Positions 25,517 through 35,969 of a stretch of DNA of 64,000 nucleotides are shown piece by piece. Position 1 is the first letter of the stretch, and each line of letters opens with the position of its first letter. Position numbers and translations under genes: made by a program. The notes beneath the pieces are model-generated. The model was given only the letters and a program-made list of their open reading frames with translations, had not been told where the DNA came from and searched no databases. Origin of the DNA: Dyadobacter subterraneus (lineage in GTDB: Bacteria; Bacteroidota; Bacteroidia; Cytophagales; Spirosomataceae); NCBI RefSeq assembly GCF_015221875.1, contig NZ_JACYGY010000002.1:665573-729572 (forward strand), written 5' to 3'.

Positions 25517-28270
25517 TTATTCCTTTGTCACCACATTATCCAGGTTCAGCATTACGTTGGCAGAAATCGTTAAGGCGGCCAATTCAGGCGATTTTCTTTC
25601 TTTCCCATACACCAGAATACTATCCACATCAGACGGTTTGGCTTGATAAGATTTCAAAGCATCGCCGTATATTTTCACCAGAACCTGTAAACTTTTATCA
25701 TTGATCGGTTGGAAAGTCAAAAGACGGTAACCTTCCCGAAGTTGCTGTTCAGGTGTTTTTCCACGTTTTTGCATAGTGGTCGCAAGTTTTTCGGCCGCTT
25801 CCAGATACACAGGATCATTCAGCGTTACCAAGGCTTGCAAAGGCGTATTCGTCAAAATCCTCCGCGACTGGCAAAACTCACGGCTTGGCGCATCAAAAGT
25901 GGTCATGGAAGGATAGGGCGCCGTCCGTTTCCAATAGGTATAAACTGCCCTGCGATATTTATCTTCTCCTTCGCTCACTTTCCAGCTTTCGCCACTATAT
26001 GGCGACAACCAGATTCCTTCCGGCTGCGGCGGCATTACGCTGGGACCGTACATTTTTTTGGAAAGTAAACCGCAGGCAGCCATCGCCTGATCGCGAACCT
26101 GTTCTGCGCTTAATCGTACGCGTGGACCTCTTGAAATAAACCTGTTGTATGGATCCTGCTCTTGTCTGGCTTTATCTGATTTTGAACTTTGCTGATAAGT
26201 CGCTGACATAACCATGGTTTTTAGAAGCTTTTTTACGCTCCAATGATCCTCCTCCATAAAGTTTATAGCCAGCCAGTCAAGCAATTCCGGATGCGAAGGC
26301 TCGGCTCCCTGTGAACCAAAATCTTCCACTGTTTCCACAATTCCTCTGCCAAATAACTGCTCCCAGAAACGATTTACAATGACTCTTGAAGTTAATGCGT
26401 TATCACGGCTAACCATCCATTTTGCCAGTCCAAGTCGATTTTTTGGATAATCCTTTGGCATTGGCGCTAATAATTTCGGAACATCCGGTTTTACTTCTGC
26501 ACCTTTCACTGACCAGTTTCCTCTGACAAAAACATTAGTTTTTCTGGCAAAATCTCCCGTTCCTTCCCAGACCACCGGCATACTTTCCGTTGACTTGGTT
26601 AGAATCGTAGAGTAATCTCTAACGATTTCCGAATACTCCGGTTCACCAGCACCAGGCAATGATTCCTGAAATGCAAGCCAGGTAATCCGCACCCATTCTG
26701 TTGGGTTTTTAGTGCTCTTTAATGTAAGAAAAATATCGTGTTTGCCGGAAATTTTCGGAATAGGCGTAACCAGAACTGTATCTCTCGTCGGAACATTAAC
26801 GGTGGAAATAACCTGTCCGTCAATTTTATCCAGATGGAAAGTCATCACCGCATTTTCTGCCTTGGTAGAAATATTCATCACCAGATTTCCCGCACCTGTG
26901 AGATTAACATTTGGGATTTTTGCATTTCCCTTATCCTTCACACCATAGTAAGAAATCAGCAAAACGGTTGATTCATCACCCTTGACCAAGCTATGCGCAT
27001 TGATTTTCGGTTCCATCACGCGCATGAACTGCGTGAATTTCTGTGTCTCTTTTGGATTATGTTTATTGATCCAGGATTTTACTTTTTCAACTCTGGCAGA
27101 ATCATCGCCTTTGTAAAAACGAAGTTTAGGCCATTCGTCCCACACATCTTCATCGCGTGAATTGTTGAAAAACGCCATGTATTTGTAATAATCCTCATGC
27201 GGAATCGGATCATAAGGATGACTGTGGCACTGGATACACGCAAAAGTGGTTCCCTGCCAAACTTCCCAGGTGGTATTAACCCGGTCAATCTGGGCTGCAA
27301 CCCGAAATTCTTCATCATCCGTTCCGCCTTCATTATTGATCATCGTATTCCGGTGAAAAGCCGTGGCGATCATGTTTTCATCGGATGGCATTCCCGTTTT
27401 CTTTTCAGGCATCAGATCACCGGCCAGTTGCTCAATCGTAAATTGATCGAATGGTTTATCCGCATTGAATGATTTTACGACATAATCCCGGTAACGCCAG
27501 ATATTTCTGCCGCCATCACTTTCATAGCCTTTTGTATCGGCATAACGCGCCAAATCCATCCACATGGAAGTCCAGCGTTCTCCATAGGAAGGGGATTTCA
27601 ATAGCCGGTCGACAACTTTTTCATAAGCGTCCGGCAAATTATCTTTTTTAAAATCAGCAACTTCTTTTTCAGTAGGAGGCAAGCCGGTTAAATCCAGGCT
27701 TACGCGACGAATTAAAGTTGCTTTGTCTGCTTCGGGAGAAGGTGAAAGTTTTTCCTGTTTTAATTTTTGAAGGATAAATTCGTCAATTTCGTTTTTGGGC
27801 CAGTTGGCATTTCCGGTATTGATCAGACCAAACAGATTCCAGAGATTTTTATTAGAAGGTACTTCCGGTTTTTCAATTCTTTTATAGGCCCAATGCGTTT
27901 CCCATTTTGCACCCTGGTTAATCCATTTTTTTAAAGTTTGAATATCCTCTTCTTTCAAAGGAGCGCCACCTTTTGGCATCATCTCGTCCGGATCTCTGGA
28001 CAAAATTCTGCGTATCATTTCACTGGCGTCGGCATCACCACGGACCACCGGAATTTTACCGGATTTTCCTGGTTCAAGCATTTCATGTTCAAACAAAAAA
28101 CTTACGTCTCCCGCCTGTTTTACACCGCCATGGCAACCCATGCAGTTTTTGTTCAATATTGGCTTAACCTCCTCATTATAATCCACCTGATGCTCGAAAA
28201 AACCCGACCACGCGAAAGATGATAACAAAATTACCGCCACACCCAAACCAATAAAATGCCACTTTTTCAT
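25517..28270 (-). CDS. PSD1/DUF1549/DUF1553 cytochrome c protein
   Basis: A 917-aa exported protein. Signal anchor at residues 5-25, then a planctomycete cytochrome c (PSCyt1) domain with haem site CMGCH (43-47). The DUF1549 domain follows ([12 protein letters not shown]..., [27 protein letters not shown]); within it a second CxxCH ([14 protein letters not shown]) occurs near residue 347. A middle beta-rich carbohydrate-binding-like region and the C-terminal DUF1553 domain ([42 protein letters not shown]) complete it. This architecture is typical of Planctomycetes and Bacteroidota growing on complex glycans. The gene precedes DUF1501 in the same operon. Confidence 0.92.
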   Translation of the reverse strand: MKKWHFIGLGVAVILLSSFAWSGFFEHQVDYNEEVKPILNKNCMGCHGGVKQAGDVSFLFEHEMLEPGKSGKIPVVRGDADASEMIRRILSRDPDEMMPKGGAPLKEEDIQTLKKWINQGAKWETHWAYKRIEKPEVPSNKNLWNLFGLINTGNANWPKNEIDEFILQKLKQEKLSPSPEADKATLIRRVSLDLTGLPPTEKEVADFKKDNLPDAYEKVVDRLLKSPSYGERWTSMWMDLARYADTKGYESDGGRNIWRYRDYVVKSFNADKPFDQFTIEQLAGDLMPEKKTGMPSDENMIATAFHRNTMINNEGGTDDEEFRVAAQIDRVNTTWEVWQGTTFACIQCHSHPYDPIPHEDYYKYMAFFNNSRDEDVWDEWPKLRFYKGDDSARVEKVKSWINKHNPKETQKFTQFMRVMEPKINAHSLVKGDESTVLLISYYGVKDKGNAKIPNVNLTGAGNLVMNISTKAENAVMTFHLDKIDGQVISTVNVPTRDTVLVTPIPKISGKHDIFLTLKSTKNPTEWVRITWLAFQESLPGAGEPEYSEIVRDYSTILTKSTESMPVVWEGTGDFARKTNVFVRGNWSVKGAEVKPDVPKLLAPMPKDYPKNRLGLAKWMVSRDNALTSRVIVNRFWEQLFGRGIVETVEDFGSQGAEPSHPELLDWLAINFMEEDHWSVKKLLKTMVMSATYQQSSKSDKARQEQDPYNRFISRGPRVRLSAEQVRDQAMAACGLLSKKMYGPSVMPPQPEGIWLSPYSGESWKVSEGEDKYRRAVYTYWKRTAPYPSMTTFDAPSREFCQSRRILTNTPLQALVTLNDPVYLEAAEKLATTMQKRGKTPEQQLREGYRLLTFQPINDKSLQVLVKIYGDALKSYQAKPSDVDSILVYGKERKSPELAALTISANVMLNLDNVVTKE

Positions 28271-28424
28271 TGTCAGGAACTGAATTTAACTTGCCTTATT
28301 AATGAGTTAAAAGAATCAGCTTATATAAAAATACTTCATTTCATTTAAATTTCGCCATATATTATTTGAATAGACAATTTCTCGTTACAAAATATCTTTG
28401 TCGAAATATAATATGGCCATCACT

Positions 28425-30713
28425 TCAATTACTTACTTTTAATATAACGCTTCCACCGGCTTTACATTTTAATTCAAAAAAACCATCTTCCGCAGCATTT
28501 ATCGTAATTAACCTGGCCGACAAAGTCTGATATTTATTGAAGGGTAATTTCAAAGTTGCAACGCCATCTTTTTCTGCATCTATTTTGACTTCCGTAACCT
28601 GACCATTTTCCTTTTTTGCACTAATCAAAAACGCGCCTTCTGCCCTTAGTTTTTCAAAAGCAATATCCTTCCATGATTCCGGAACTGCCGGCATAATCTC
28701 GATGAATCCGGCATAACTTTGAAGTAGCATCTCCTGCAATCCCGCCGCGAAAGCGAAGTTTCCTTCCAACGTAAAGGGCCGGTAAGTGAATTTTGACAAC
28801 CCTGATTTTGTCTGATCGCCATTGACATGAAAACTGTTTGGCAAAACAAAAGCTTTGGCGAAAATGGAAAGATCTTTTGCTGCACCTTCACCGTCTTTGG
28901 CACGCGCTTTCATATTGGCCAGCCACGCATAGGAATATCCGCACCAATAATCCGGGCCTACTTTATCCAGTAAAGCAATCGTATTTTTGATAATGGTCTG
29001 CGATTTTTCGCCATCTTCCCATTTAATCAAACCCAAAGGATGAATCGCCATCATATGTGAAAAATGGCGGTGCGATTCCTGATATGGTAAACTTGGTGCA
29101 AACATTAACTCTTCATTTTCCGTGGTGGCATACTCACTAAACTGAGAAAGTATTTCCTTCCAATGATCTGATTCTGATACCAAACCCAGCTCCAAAGCAA
29201 GTTCAGCTCCTGCGCCGAAAGAGAATTTCATTAATGCCAGATCATAGTTTGTATTCTGTGGAAACCAGGCTTCCAGACTGTTATCCTTAATTTCCGGGCT
29301 TGAACTGATCGGAAGTTTACGCTGACCGTTTTCGTCCTTTACGGTTATTTTTTCAAGAAAAGTACAAACTTCCTTTAACCAGGGATAAGCGCGGTTTTTC
29401 AGGAAATCGGTATCCATACTATACCGCCATTGCAGATAATAGTGATGAGCCAGCCAGGAGGAAACTGTCGGCGAAAGTGAATATTGAATCCAGCCTCCCA
29501 TTTCCGTTCCATCCAACGTAGTTACTCCCGGAACAGCCAGTCCGTCAACGCCAAAATACATTTTGGTGTAACGTTTGTAGTTAGCCAGATTTTCATCCAG
29601 ATGATCAAAATAGCCTAATCCTTCTTCCAGATGATTACCGCTGTAACCTGGCCAGTAACTTAACTGCGTATTTAAATCATGGTGAAAATCGCCTTTCCAT
29701 GGGGGTATTCTGCCATTATCTGCCGTCCAGACAGCCTGCAAAGAAATCGGAGGTGCACCACGACGGGCAGCCGAGCCAAATTTATATTGTTCGAGATACC
29801 ATTGTTTTTCAATAACGGGGTCGGGGACATGAATAGCTGATTGATTCCAGAATTTTTTCCACCAGTTTACATGACTTAAAAAGTCCTTGTCAAATCCATG
29901 CAAAATAGTTGTCTTGACAAGTGAAGAGGAGACAGGATTTACCTTCTTATCAGGGTATTGAGAAGAAATACTCCATACGCCTTCAATAATTCCTGTTCCA
30001 ATTTTTTTCCACTGAACCGTTATCTCATACGTAAATCCGCCCCATCCTGCCTGCTTGTAAGTAATGCTATTGGCTTGTCGATTAACCGTTCCCTGTTTAT
30101 ATCCTAATCTCGCCAGATCATCTCCTACCAGCGAATTCACTTCGCCGCCTGATAACTTGCCTTCATACTTCGGCGCAATAAGCTGCGGAATAATATCGGT
30201 TTTAACATTTTCAAATTTAAACCAACCAACAGGTTCCGTGGCGTGAACAAAAGTTTTCATCGTCATACCACTTTCCCATTGCACTTCACATAAAGCCTTA
30301 TCCAAAGAAAGATGAACTGATTTTACTTTGTTTTTTCCTGTAAAATCGAATTCCAACGCACCAGCCGGGATCTTTGAGGGAGCGGGTTCTTTGTCATAGG
30401 GTGCATCAAAATACTGCTGAACTGGTTTGTAATCTTTCTTTTCAACTTGTTCCTTCACCCATTTATAGCTGAATTCTTTCCGGTGCAAACCAGCCATGGG
30501 GCGCATATCCCAGATGTCGGCACGATCGAGAGAGAAGCGTAATTTCTCACCATTTTTCCAGATCAAAGCACCGACAGTACCATTTCCTAGTGGAATTGCT
30601 TCATCCCAAACGGTTGCCAGAGAATTAAATTGGAGATCGTGTTTTATCGTAGGTTGCGCATGGAGATTTATGGCGACCAGCATAAAGAATATTGTACAGA
30701 GAATTTTACACAT
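28425..30713 (-). CDS. Glycoside hydrolase family 95-type alpha-L-fucosidase
   Basis: A large exported glycosidase, 762 aa from the ATG at 30713 (signal peptide MCKILCTIFFMLVAINLHAQ); the start at 30737 puts eight residues before it. The sequence shows the GH95 N-terminal beta domain (WDEAIPLGNGTVGALIWKNGEKLRFSLDRADIWD). The catalytic (alpha/alpha)6 motif is FHHDLNTQLSYWPGYSGN, whose two Asn-type positions hold the nucleophilic water in known GH95 enzymes, and HRHFSHMMAIHP follows. I infer exo-acting release of L-fucose or L-galactose. It is the first gene of the minus-strand operon. There is no SusC/SusD pair nearby. Confidence 0.8.
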   Translation of the reverse strand: MCKILCTIFFMLVAINLHAQPTIKHDLQFNSLATVWDEAIPLGNGTVGALIWKNGEKLRFSLDRADIWDMRPMAGLHRKEFSYKWVKEQVEKKDYKPVQQYFDAPYDKEPAPSKIPAGALEFDFTGKNKVKSVHLSLDKALCEVQWESGMTMKTFVHATEPVGWFKFENVKTDIIPQLIAPKYEGKLSGGEVNSLVGDDLARLGYKQGTVNRQANSITYKQAGWGGFTYEITVQWKKIGTGIIEGVWSISSQYPDKKVNPVSSSLVKTTILHGFDKDFLSHVNWWKKFWNQSAIHVPDPVIEKQWYLEQYKFGSAARRGAPPISLQAVWTADNGRIPPWKGDFHHDLNTQLSYWPGYSGNHLEEGLGYFDHLDENLANYKRYTKMYFGVDGLAVPGVTTLDGTEMGGWIQYSLSPTVSSWLAHHYYLQWRYSMDTDFLKNRAYPWLKEVCTFLEKITVKDENGQRKLPISSSPEIKDNSLEAWFPQNTNYDLALMKFSFGAGAELALELGLVSESDHWKEILSQFSEYATTENEELMFAPSLPYQESHRHFSHMMAIHPLGLIKWEDGEKSQTIIKNTIALLDKVGPDYWCGYSYAWLANMKARAKDGEGAAKDLSIFAKAFVLPNSFHVNGDQTKSGLSKFTYRPFTLEGNFAFAAGLQEMLLQSYAGFIEIMPAVPESWKDIAFEKLRAEGAFLISAKKENGQVTEVKIDAEKDGVATLKLPFNKYQTLSARLITINAAEDGFFELKCKAGGSVILKVSN

Positions 30714-30741
30714 CGGTTTTTCAGTAATATAAAGCAAACTT

Positions 30742-30960
30742 CAGGAGGCTCCTACAGAGCCAGGATTTGTCGTAGTTAGCTGCGTTTTCTATAAACAGGT
30801 AGCCACGAAGTGGCTGGAAAATATCCGAGATCTCAAATATATTAACACCTAGAATTGCTGTTTTTATTCGTAATTCAGGAATTATCCCGCTCCGATAGGA
30901 GCACCCTGTTTATAGCTCAGATGTTGCTATCCCCATTCCTGACTCCGTAGGAGTCTCCTG
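30742..30960. repeat. Family B quadruple-hairpin repeat, copy 2
   Basis: Units in order: CAGGAGGCTCCTACAGAGCC (30742-30761), CTATAAACAGG with AGCCAC/GTGGCT (30789-30815), inverted GCTCC-GATA-GGAGC with CCTGTTTATAG (30889-30915), and inverted GACTCC-GTA-GGAGTC-TCCTG (30941-30960). Same order as copy 1. Confidence 0.75.
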
Positions 30961-31011
30961 AAAAACCACATTCATCCAGATATTACTACAAAGCGCAAAA
31001 ACCTTATTTTC

Positions 31012-31314
31012 TCACGAAAATGCATCCTCAATATGTTTGATATTAATCCCGCCGCTCGAAAGAATTAAAATGGAGATTATATCAAACCGGATATCAAAAT
31101 GCCAGTCTTTCGTATAAATGTAATTTTCCGCTGCTTTCATGATTAACTTCGCTTTGGTATAATTCACAAATTCCTCCGGCATTCCGAAGCCGGTGCCGCT
31201 TCTGGTTTTTACTTCCACAAAAATCAACGTTTTGTTTTTCTTGACAATCAGGTCAATTTCCGCGTGTTTATGGCGGTAATTTTTTTCAATAATTTCATAA
31301 CCTTTTCCTTCCAA
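31012..31314 (-). CDS. yraN: YraN/UPF0102 family nuclease-like protein, start unresolved
   Basis: A PD-(D/E)xK nuclease-fold protein of unknown substrate. Active-site-like residues Asp21, Glu34 and Lys36 are visible in HAEIDLIV and FVEVKTRSG. The only standard start codon in frame is TTG at 31314, which gives 100 aa. However, the conserved N-terminal YraN motif is encoded upstream in the same open frame (codons reading AIHNTTGSWGETQATTFLEGKGY, from about 31362). No ATG, GTG or TTG precedes it before the stop near 31510. Either a rare start codon is used or a start codon has been lost, for example by a small indel near the out-of-frame ATG at about 31374. Confidence 0.8.
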   Translation of the reverse strand: MEGKGYEIIEKNYRHKHAEIDLIVKKNKTLIFVEVKTRSGTGFGMPEEFVNYTKAKLIMKAAENYIYTKDWHFDIRFDIISILILSSGGINIKHIEDAFS

Positions 31315-31560
31315 AAAAGTTGTTGCCTGAGTTTCACCCCAGCTTCCGGTTGTGTTGTGTATAGCCTTTCGAACATTTTTAGTACAAAATAGTGTTATTG
31401 AATAGTAAGTAAAAGAAATCTCAAATCGATTATGCGTTTTAATCGATCTTCGATTAAACCAGTATTTTTTAATATTTGATTTTCCACAGCCGCAAAGGCG
31501 TAATTTGTTTCAAACCATTTGATTTGATATTTTCCGTAATCAAATCGATTTCCTTCAGAC

Positions 31561-32313
31561 ATGAATACCCTCATTAATAAACAAGCAGAATTCCGGAATT
31601 TAGGTCTGATCGATTATCAGGAAGCGTGGGATTATCAGGAAAAACTGTTTGCAGAAACGCTTTCGATAAAAACACAAAATCGCAGTCTTTCGGCTGGCGA
31701 ACAATTGATTACACCAAACCGTGTGATTTTTTGCCAGCATCCCCACGTTTATACTTTGGGAAAAAGCGGCAAACAGGATCATTTGTTGTTAAACGAAGAA
31801 GATCTGATCCAGAAGCAGGCGAAATTTTACAAGATTAACCGTGGCGGAGACATTACCTATCATGGTCCTGGACAACTGGTTGGTTACCCGATTCTTGACC
31901 TTGACAATTTTTTCACAGATATTCATAAATATATGCGGACGCTGGAAGAAGCCATCATTCTTACACTGGCCGATTATAATATTAGTGCGGGAAGAATCAG
32001 CGGGTTAACGGGCGTCTGGCTTGATTTTGTTGAACAAAAAAATCCAAGAAAAATCTGTGCCATGGGCGTAAAAGCCAGCCGTTGGGTAACGATGCACGGT
32101 TTCGCTTTGAATGTGAATACGGATCTGGCTTACTTTGGAAACATTGTCCCTTGCGGGATTGAAGATAAGGCCGTTACGTCGATTTCTCAGGAACTTGGTC
32201 ACGAAGTTGATTTTGATGAAGTTGCCGCACAGTTAAAAAATCACTTAGGTAGTCTTTTTGAAATGAGTTGGGAAAATTCATATTATTCAAAAACAAATAT
32301 TTTAGAAAATTAA
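31561..32313 (+). CDS. lipB: Octanoyltransferase LipB
   Basis: Transfers octanoate from acyl carrier protein to lipoyl domains, the first step of lipoate synthesis. The 250-aa protein has the family motif GGDITYHGPGQLVGYPILDL, the catalytic-lysine region ICAMGVKASRWVTMHGFALNVN, and FGNIVPCGI with the catalytic cysteine. It starts with ATG and is followed after 15 nt by a conserved small gene. No lipA is visible in the window. Confidence 0.95.
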   Translation: MNTLINKQAEFRNLGLIDYQEAWDYQEKLFAETLSIKTQNRSLSAGEQLITPNRVIFCQHPHVYTLGKSGKQDHLLLNEEDLIQKQAKFYKINRGGDITYHGPGQLVGYPILDLDNFFTDIHKYMRTLEEAIILTLADYNISAGRISGLTGVWLDFVEQKNPRKICAMGVKASRWVTMHGFALNVNTDLAYFGNIVPCGIEDKAVTSISQELGHEVDFDEVAAQLKNHLGSLFEMSWENSYYSKTNILEN

Positions 32314-32328
32314 GCAGAAAGGAAAAGA

Positions 32329-32742
32329 ATGAAGAAGGATATTATTTTTCATCCGGTGGAAGGCGTGAAGGTTGCAATTGTTCGTAAAATCAACGAACTG
32401 AATGAAGCCGAGTGGAATGTCATTGTGCTCAATAAAAATAACCAGCCGATCACCGGCGTCTTTGTTACTTCAAAAGGATATGGAAATACGGAATCGGGTG
32501 AAAATGCGGGGATAAAAACGTCGACGCTGCGTCACTTTTTTCCGGAAATTAAGGCGCAGGATCATGTGGTTGTAGAACCGATCATGCCCGAAGTTTTTCA
32601 CCTGAATAACGAGTTTTGGATCAGTTATTTCCTTGGAAATCAGATTTACGATAAAAAGTTTATATTCGTGCCGGACAGTATTGTAGAGGACAATATCATT
32701 GAAATTGAGCCGCTGGGACTGGAAGGTGTCCTGCACGATTAA
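32329..32742 (+). CDS. Conserved hypothetical protein, 137 aa
   Basis: I do not recognise a named domain. The protein is soluble and predicted beta-rich, with no signal peptide (KKDIIFHPVEGVKVAIVRKIN; EWNVIVLNKNNQPITGVFVTSKGYG; STLRHFFPEIKAQDHVVVEPIMPEVFHLNNEFWISYF). It lies between lipB (15 nt gap) and an exonuclease gene (21 nt gap), so it is probably in the same transcript. The compact acidic sequence suggests a cytosolic protein. The role is not inferable from the neighbours. Confidence 0.7.
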   Translation: MKKDIIFHPVEGVKVAIVRKINELNEAEWNVIVLNKNNQPITGVFVTSKGYGNTESGENAGIKTSTLRHFFPEIKAQDHVVVEPIMPEVFHLNNEFWISYFLGNQIYDKKFIFVPDSIVEDNIIEIEPLGLEGVLHD

Positions 32743-32763
32743 AGCATAAATTAACCACACACT

Positions 32764-33498
32764 ATGACAGATGAATTTCGCCGCAAAGCAAAAAACTTTC
32801 TCCTTCTAGACATTGAAACCGTAGCCGGTTATGCGTCCTATGATCAGCTTCCTGAGCGGATGCAAAAGCTTTGGGACAAGAAAACAATAACGCTGAGAAA
32901 GGGTGACGATACCATTTCCAATGAAGAATATTTTTACGATCGGAGCGCCATTTATGCAGAATTTGGCAAAATTGTCTGCATCGCTTTCGGTGCATTTTAT
33001 TGGGATGAAAATAACGAAATAGCCTTTAAAGTCCGCAGCTTCTCCGGCGACGATGAGGTTAAGCTTTTGCTTGAATTTAAAGCACTTATAGAAAAATATC
33101 CGGCAGAACAATTAATTCTTTGTGCCCATAATGGCAGAGAATTTGACTTCCCGTTTCTTTGTCGCCGCATGCTGATCCTGGGCATTGAAATTCCAAAAGC
33201 GTTACAGATCACAGGTAAAAAGCCTTGGGAAATCCTGCATCAGGATACGATGGACCTCTGGAAATTCGGTGATTACAAGAGTTATACTTCCCTGGATTTG
33301 CTGGCTGCGGTTTTTGATATACCCGGCAGCAAAAATGAAATGAGCGGCGATCAGGTTACGCGCGTTTATTACGAGGAGAACGATCTCGCTAAAATTTGCC
33401 GATATTGCAGAGAAGACGTGGTCGTACTGGCGCAATTATATTTGAAAATGCATAGTTTTCAGCCCGTACGAGCCGATAATATTACAAGAGTGGAATAA
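32764..33498 (+). CDS. Predicted 3'-5' exonuclease (DEDDy, PolB-exo-like)
   Basis: A 244-aa ribonuclease H-fold exonuclease related to the exonuclease domain of B-family DNA polymerases. Motif I is LLLDIETV (Asp16, Glu18), motif II CAHNGREFDFPFLCRRM, and motif III YCRED (Tyr214, Asp218), the DEDDy pattern. It stands alone, without a polymerase domain. It lies 63 nt upstream of rnr, another 3'-5' exonuclease, which may reflect joint nucleic-acid turnover. Substrate preference is unknown. Confidence 0.87.
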   Translation: MTDEFRRKAKNFLLLDIETVAGYASYDQLPERMQKLWDKKTITLRKGDDTISNEEYFYDRSAIYAEFGKIVCIAFGAFYWDENNEIAFKVRSFSGDDEVKLLLEFKALIEKYPAEQLILCAHNGREFDFPFLCRRMLILGIEIPKALQITGKKPWEILHQDTMDLWKFGDYKSYTSLDLLAAVFDIPGSKNEMSGDQVTRVYYEENDLAKICRYCREDVVVLAQLYLKMHSFQPVRADNITRVE

Positions 33499-33561
33499 AT
33501 TGATTAGTTTAAGAAGACGATTATTCCACCTTCCTTAATCAACAATTACTCATAAAACTTC

Positions 33562-35949
33562 ATGAGAGATAAAAAACCAAACAAAGAATTTAAAGAAAAT
33601 AAGACAGTCAAAGCGCCGCATGGCATTGTTTCCTATATCGATAATTTGAAAGCAGATATTGCCGCTTTTTTCGATTTAAATAGTGAACATTCTTTCCGCC
33701 CGTTTGACGTACACGCGCATTTTGGCGTAGAGGACCGCAAGGTTCGTGCGCTTTTTAACGAGATTTTACATGAACTTCAGGAATCCGGCCAGATCCGTTC
33801 GAATGTCGACGGAACATTTACGGCCGCTCCAAACAAACCACAGGCAGATCCTGGCCTGATTGGCCGTGTTGACCGTGTGAACAAAGGTTTTGCTTTCGTG
33901 ATCATTGAAGGTCGCGAAGATGACATATATGTGGAAACCGAATTGCTGAACGGCGCCTGGGATGGTGATATCGTAAAGGTTCAGATTCTTTCCAAATCAG
34001 GAAGAAGACAACAAACAAGCCGTGGAGATTCCGGAAAAACCAGAGTGGAAGGTCGTGTTGTTGAAATCGTTGAAAGATCACAAAAAGAAATTGTCGGGAT
34101 TATCGAAGTATGGCCGAAATATGCCGTGGTTCAGCCAGATCATAAAAAATTATTCGACCCGATTTTCGTTGAGCCGGAACATCTTCACGGTGCTTCAAAT
34201 GGCGATAAGGTGATTATAAAAATGACCACCTGGCCGACAAGAACGCGTCAGCCGGAAGGAGAAGTTTTGCACGTTTTAGGACAAGCAGGAGAGAATGATG
34301 TAGAAATGCACGCGATCCTGGCTGAATTTGGCTTACCATACGAATTCCCTGGATCGGTTGAAAAAGAGGCACAAAAAATTCCGGATGCTATTCCGAAAGA
34401 GGAAATTTTGAAGCGCCGTGATATGCGTGCGACTTTAACTTTTACCATTGACCCGGTTGATGCGAAAGATTTTGATGATGCGCTTTCGGTGCGTTATCTG
34501 GATGAAGGAAATGTAGAAGTTGGCGTGCATATCGCTGACGTGTCACATTATGTGCGTCCGGGTACGGAGCTTGAAAAAGAAGCAAACCGCCGTGCGACCT
34601 CGGTATATCTTGTCGACAGGACGGTTCCGATGCTTCCTGAAAAATTATCCAATAATCTTTGTTCACTTCGTCCAAATGAGGATAGACTTGCCTTTTCAGC
34701 CATTTTTGAATTGAGCCCGAAAGGTAAAATTTTGAAAGAATGGTTTGGCAGAACCGTGATCCATTCTGAACGCCGCTATTCTTATGAAGAAGCGCAGCAG
34801 GTTTTGGACACCAAAGAAGGAGATTATCCAAACGAATTAACGTTGCTGAACAGCATCGCGAAAATACTTCGGAAAGAACGTTTCAAAAACGGAGCGATTA
34901 ATTTTGAAACAGCCGAAGTACGTTTCCGTCTGGATGAAAATGGGAAACCACTGGGTGTTTATCAAAAGGAACGCCACGATTCGCATAAGCTGATTGAAGA
35001 ATTTATGCTTTTGGCCAATAAACGTGTGGCTGAATTTGTCTATTCACTTTCAAAAGGACCGGATAAAAATACGATGGTTTACCGCGTTCACGAAGCACCG
35101 GATCCGGATCGTTTGAAAACATTTGCTTCGTTCGTTGCCAAGCTTGGGCATAAACTGGAAGTGGACGACGAAAAGCAAATCGCGAAATCCATGAATAGTA
35201 TGCTTCATGAAGTCGAAGGTAAACCGGAACAAAATCTGATTGAATCTTTGGCTGTGAGAACGATGGCGAAAGCACGGTACAGCGTTGAAGATCTGGGTCA
35301 CTTTGGTTTGGCATTCAAACGTTACACGCATTTTACCTCACCCATTCGGCGGTATCCGGATGTAATGGCGCATCGATTGTTGCAGCATTATCTGAACGGC
35401 GGAGAATCGGTGAACAGCGAAACCTACGAAGGTGCCTGCAAACATTCATCCGAACGCGAAAGATTAGCCTCTGATGCAGAACGCGCTTCGATCAAATACA
35501 AACAAGTCGAGTTTATGAGCACGATGGACAAAGATCGTGTTTTTGATGGTATCATTACCGGCGTAACTGAATTCGGAATTTTTGTTGAAATAACAGAAAC
35601 CGCTTCGGAAGGTTTGGTAAGAATGAATGACTTAGGTGACGATTATTATGAACATGATAAAGACAATTACCGTCTGATAGGCCAGCGCACGAAAAAGATT
35701 TACACCTTTGGAGATGCTGTAAAAGTGCAGGTAAAAGATACCAATCTGGCACGGAGAAGCATGGATCTGTATTTGGCTAGTAATACGACTTCATCTATTC
35801 GCTCACGAAATGGTAGTGGGTTTGAGGAGAAAAGTGGGCGAAGTTCTCGTGGTTCGTCTTCACGGGATTCCGGGAAACCATCTTCTTCGAGAAGAAGTAA
35901 GCCTTCAACGGGTGCTCCAAAAGACAAACAACGGAGAAAAAGGAGATAG
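33562..35949 (+). CDS. rnr: Ribonuclease R
   Basis: A processive 3'-5' exoribonuclease that degrades structured RNA. The 795-aa protein has an N-terminal winged-helix/cold-shock region (FRPFDVHAHFGVEDRKVRALFNEILHEL; GLIGRVDRVNKGFAFVI). The RNB catalytic domain carries DPVDAKDFDDALS near residues 297-309, EFMLLANKRVAEF and HFTSPIRRYPD. A C-terminal S1 domain (FDGIITGVTEFGIFVEITE) precedes a basic, Ser/Lys/Arg-rich tail (SSRRSKPSTGAPKDKQRRKRR). All parts of the family architecture are present. Confidence 0.96.
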   Translation: MRDKKPNKEFKENKTVKAPHGIVSYIDNLKADIAAFFDLNSEHSFRPFDVHAHFGVEDRKVRALFNEILHELQESGQIRSNVDGTFTAAPNKPQADPGLIGRVDRVNKGFAFVIIEGREDDIYVETELLNGAWDGDIVKVQILSKSGRRQQTSRGDSGKTRVEGRVVEIVERSQKEIVGIIEVWPKYAVVQPDHKKLFDPIFVEPEHLHGASNGDKVIIKMTTWPTRTRQPEGEVLHVLGQAGENDVEMHAILAEFGLPYEFPGSVEKEAQKIPDAIPKEEILKRRDMRATLTFTIDPVDAKDFDDALSVRYLDEGNVEVGVHIADVSHYVRPGTELEKEANRRATSVYLVDRTVPMLPEKLSNNLCSLRPNEDRLAFSAIFELSPKGKILKEWFGRTVIHSERRYSYEEAQQVLDTKEGDYPNELTLLNSIAKILRKERFKNGAINFETAEVRFRLDENGKPLGVYQKERHDSHKLIEEFMLLANKRVAEFVYSLSKGPDKNTMVYRVHEAPDPDRLKTFASFVAKLGHKLEVDDEKQIAKSMNSMLHEVEGKPEQNLIESLAVRTMAKARYSVEDLGHFGLAFKRYTHFTSPIRRYPDVMAHRLLQHYLNGGESVNSETYEGACKHSSERERLASDAERASIKYKQVEFMSTMDKDRVFDGIITGVTEFGIFVEITETASEGLVRMNDLGDDYYEHDKDNYRLIGQRTKKIYTFGDAVKVQVKDTNLARRSMDLYLASNTTSSIRSRNGSGFEEKSGRSSRGSSSRDSGKPSSSRRSKPSTGAPKDKQRRKRR

Positions 35950-35969
35950 TCAGGCAGGCATTTTTTCTT

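Noticed and set aside
21041..30713. Polysaccharide utilisation locus
   Set aside because: No SusC- or SusD-like gene is present, so I describe it only as a catabolic operon.
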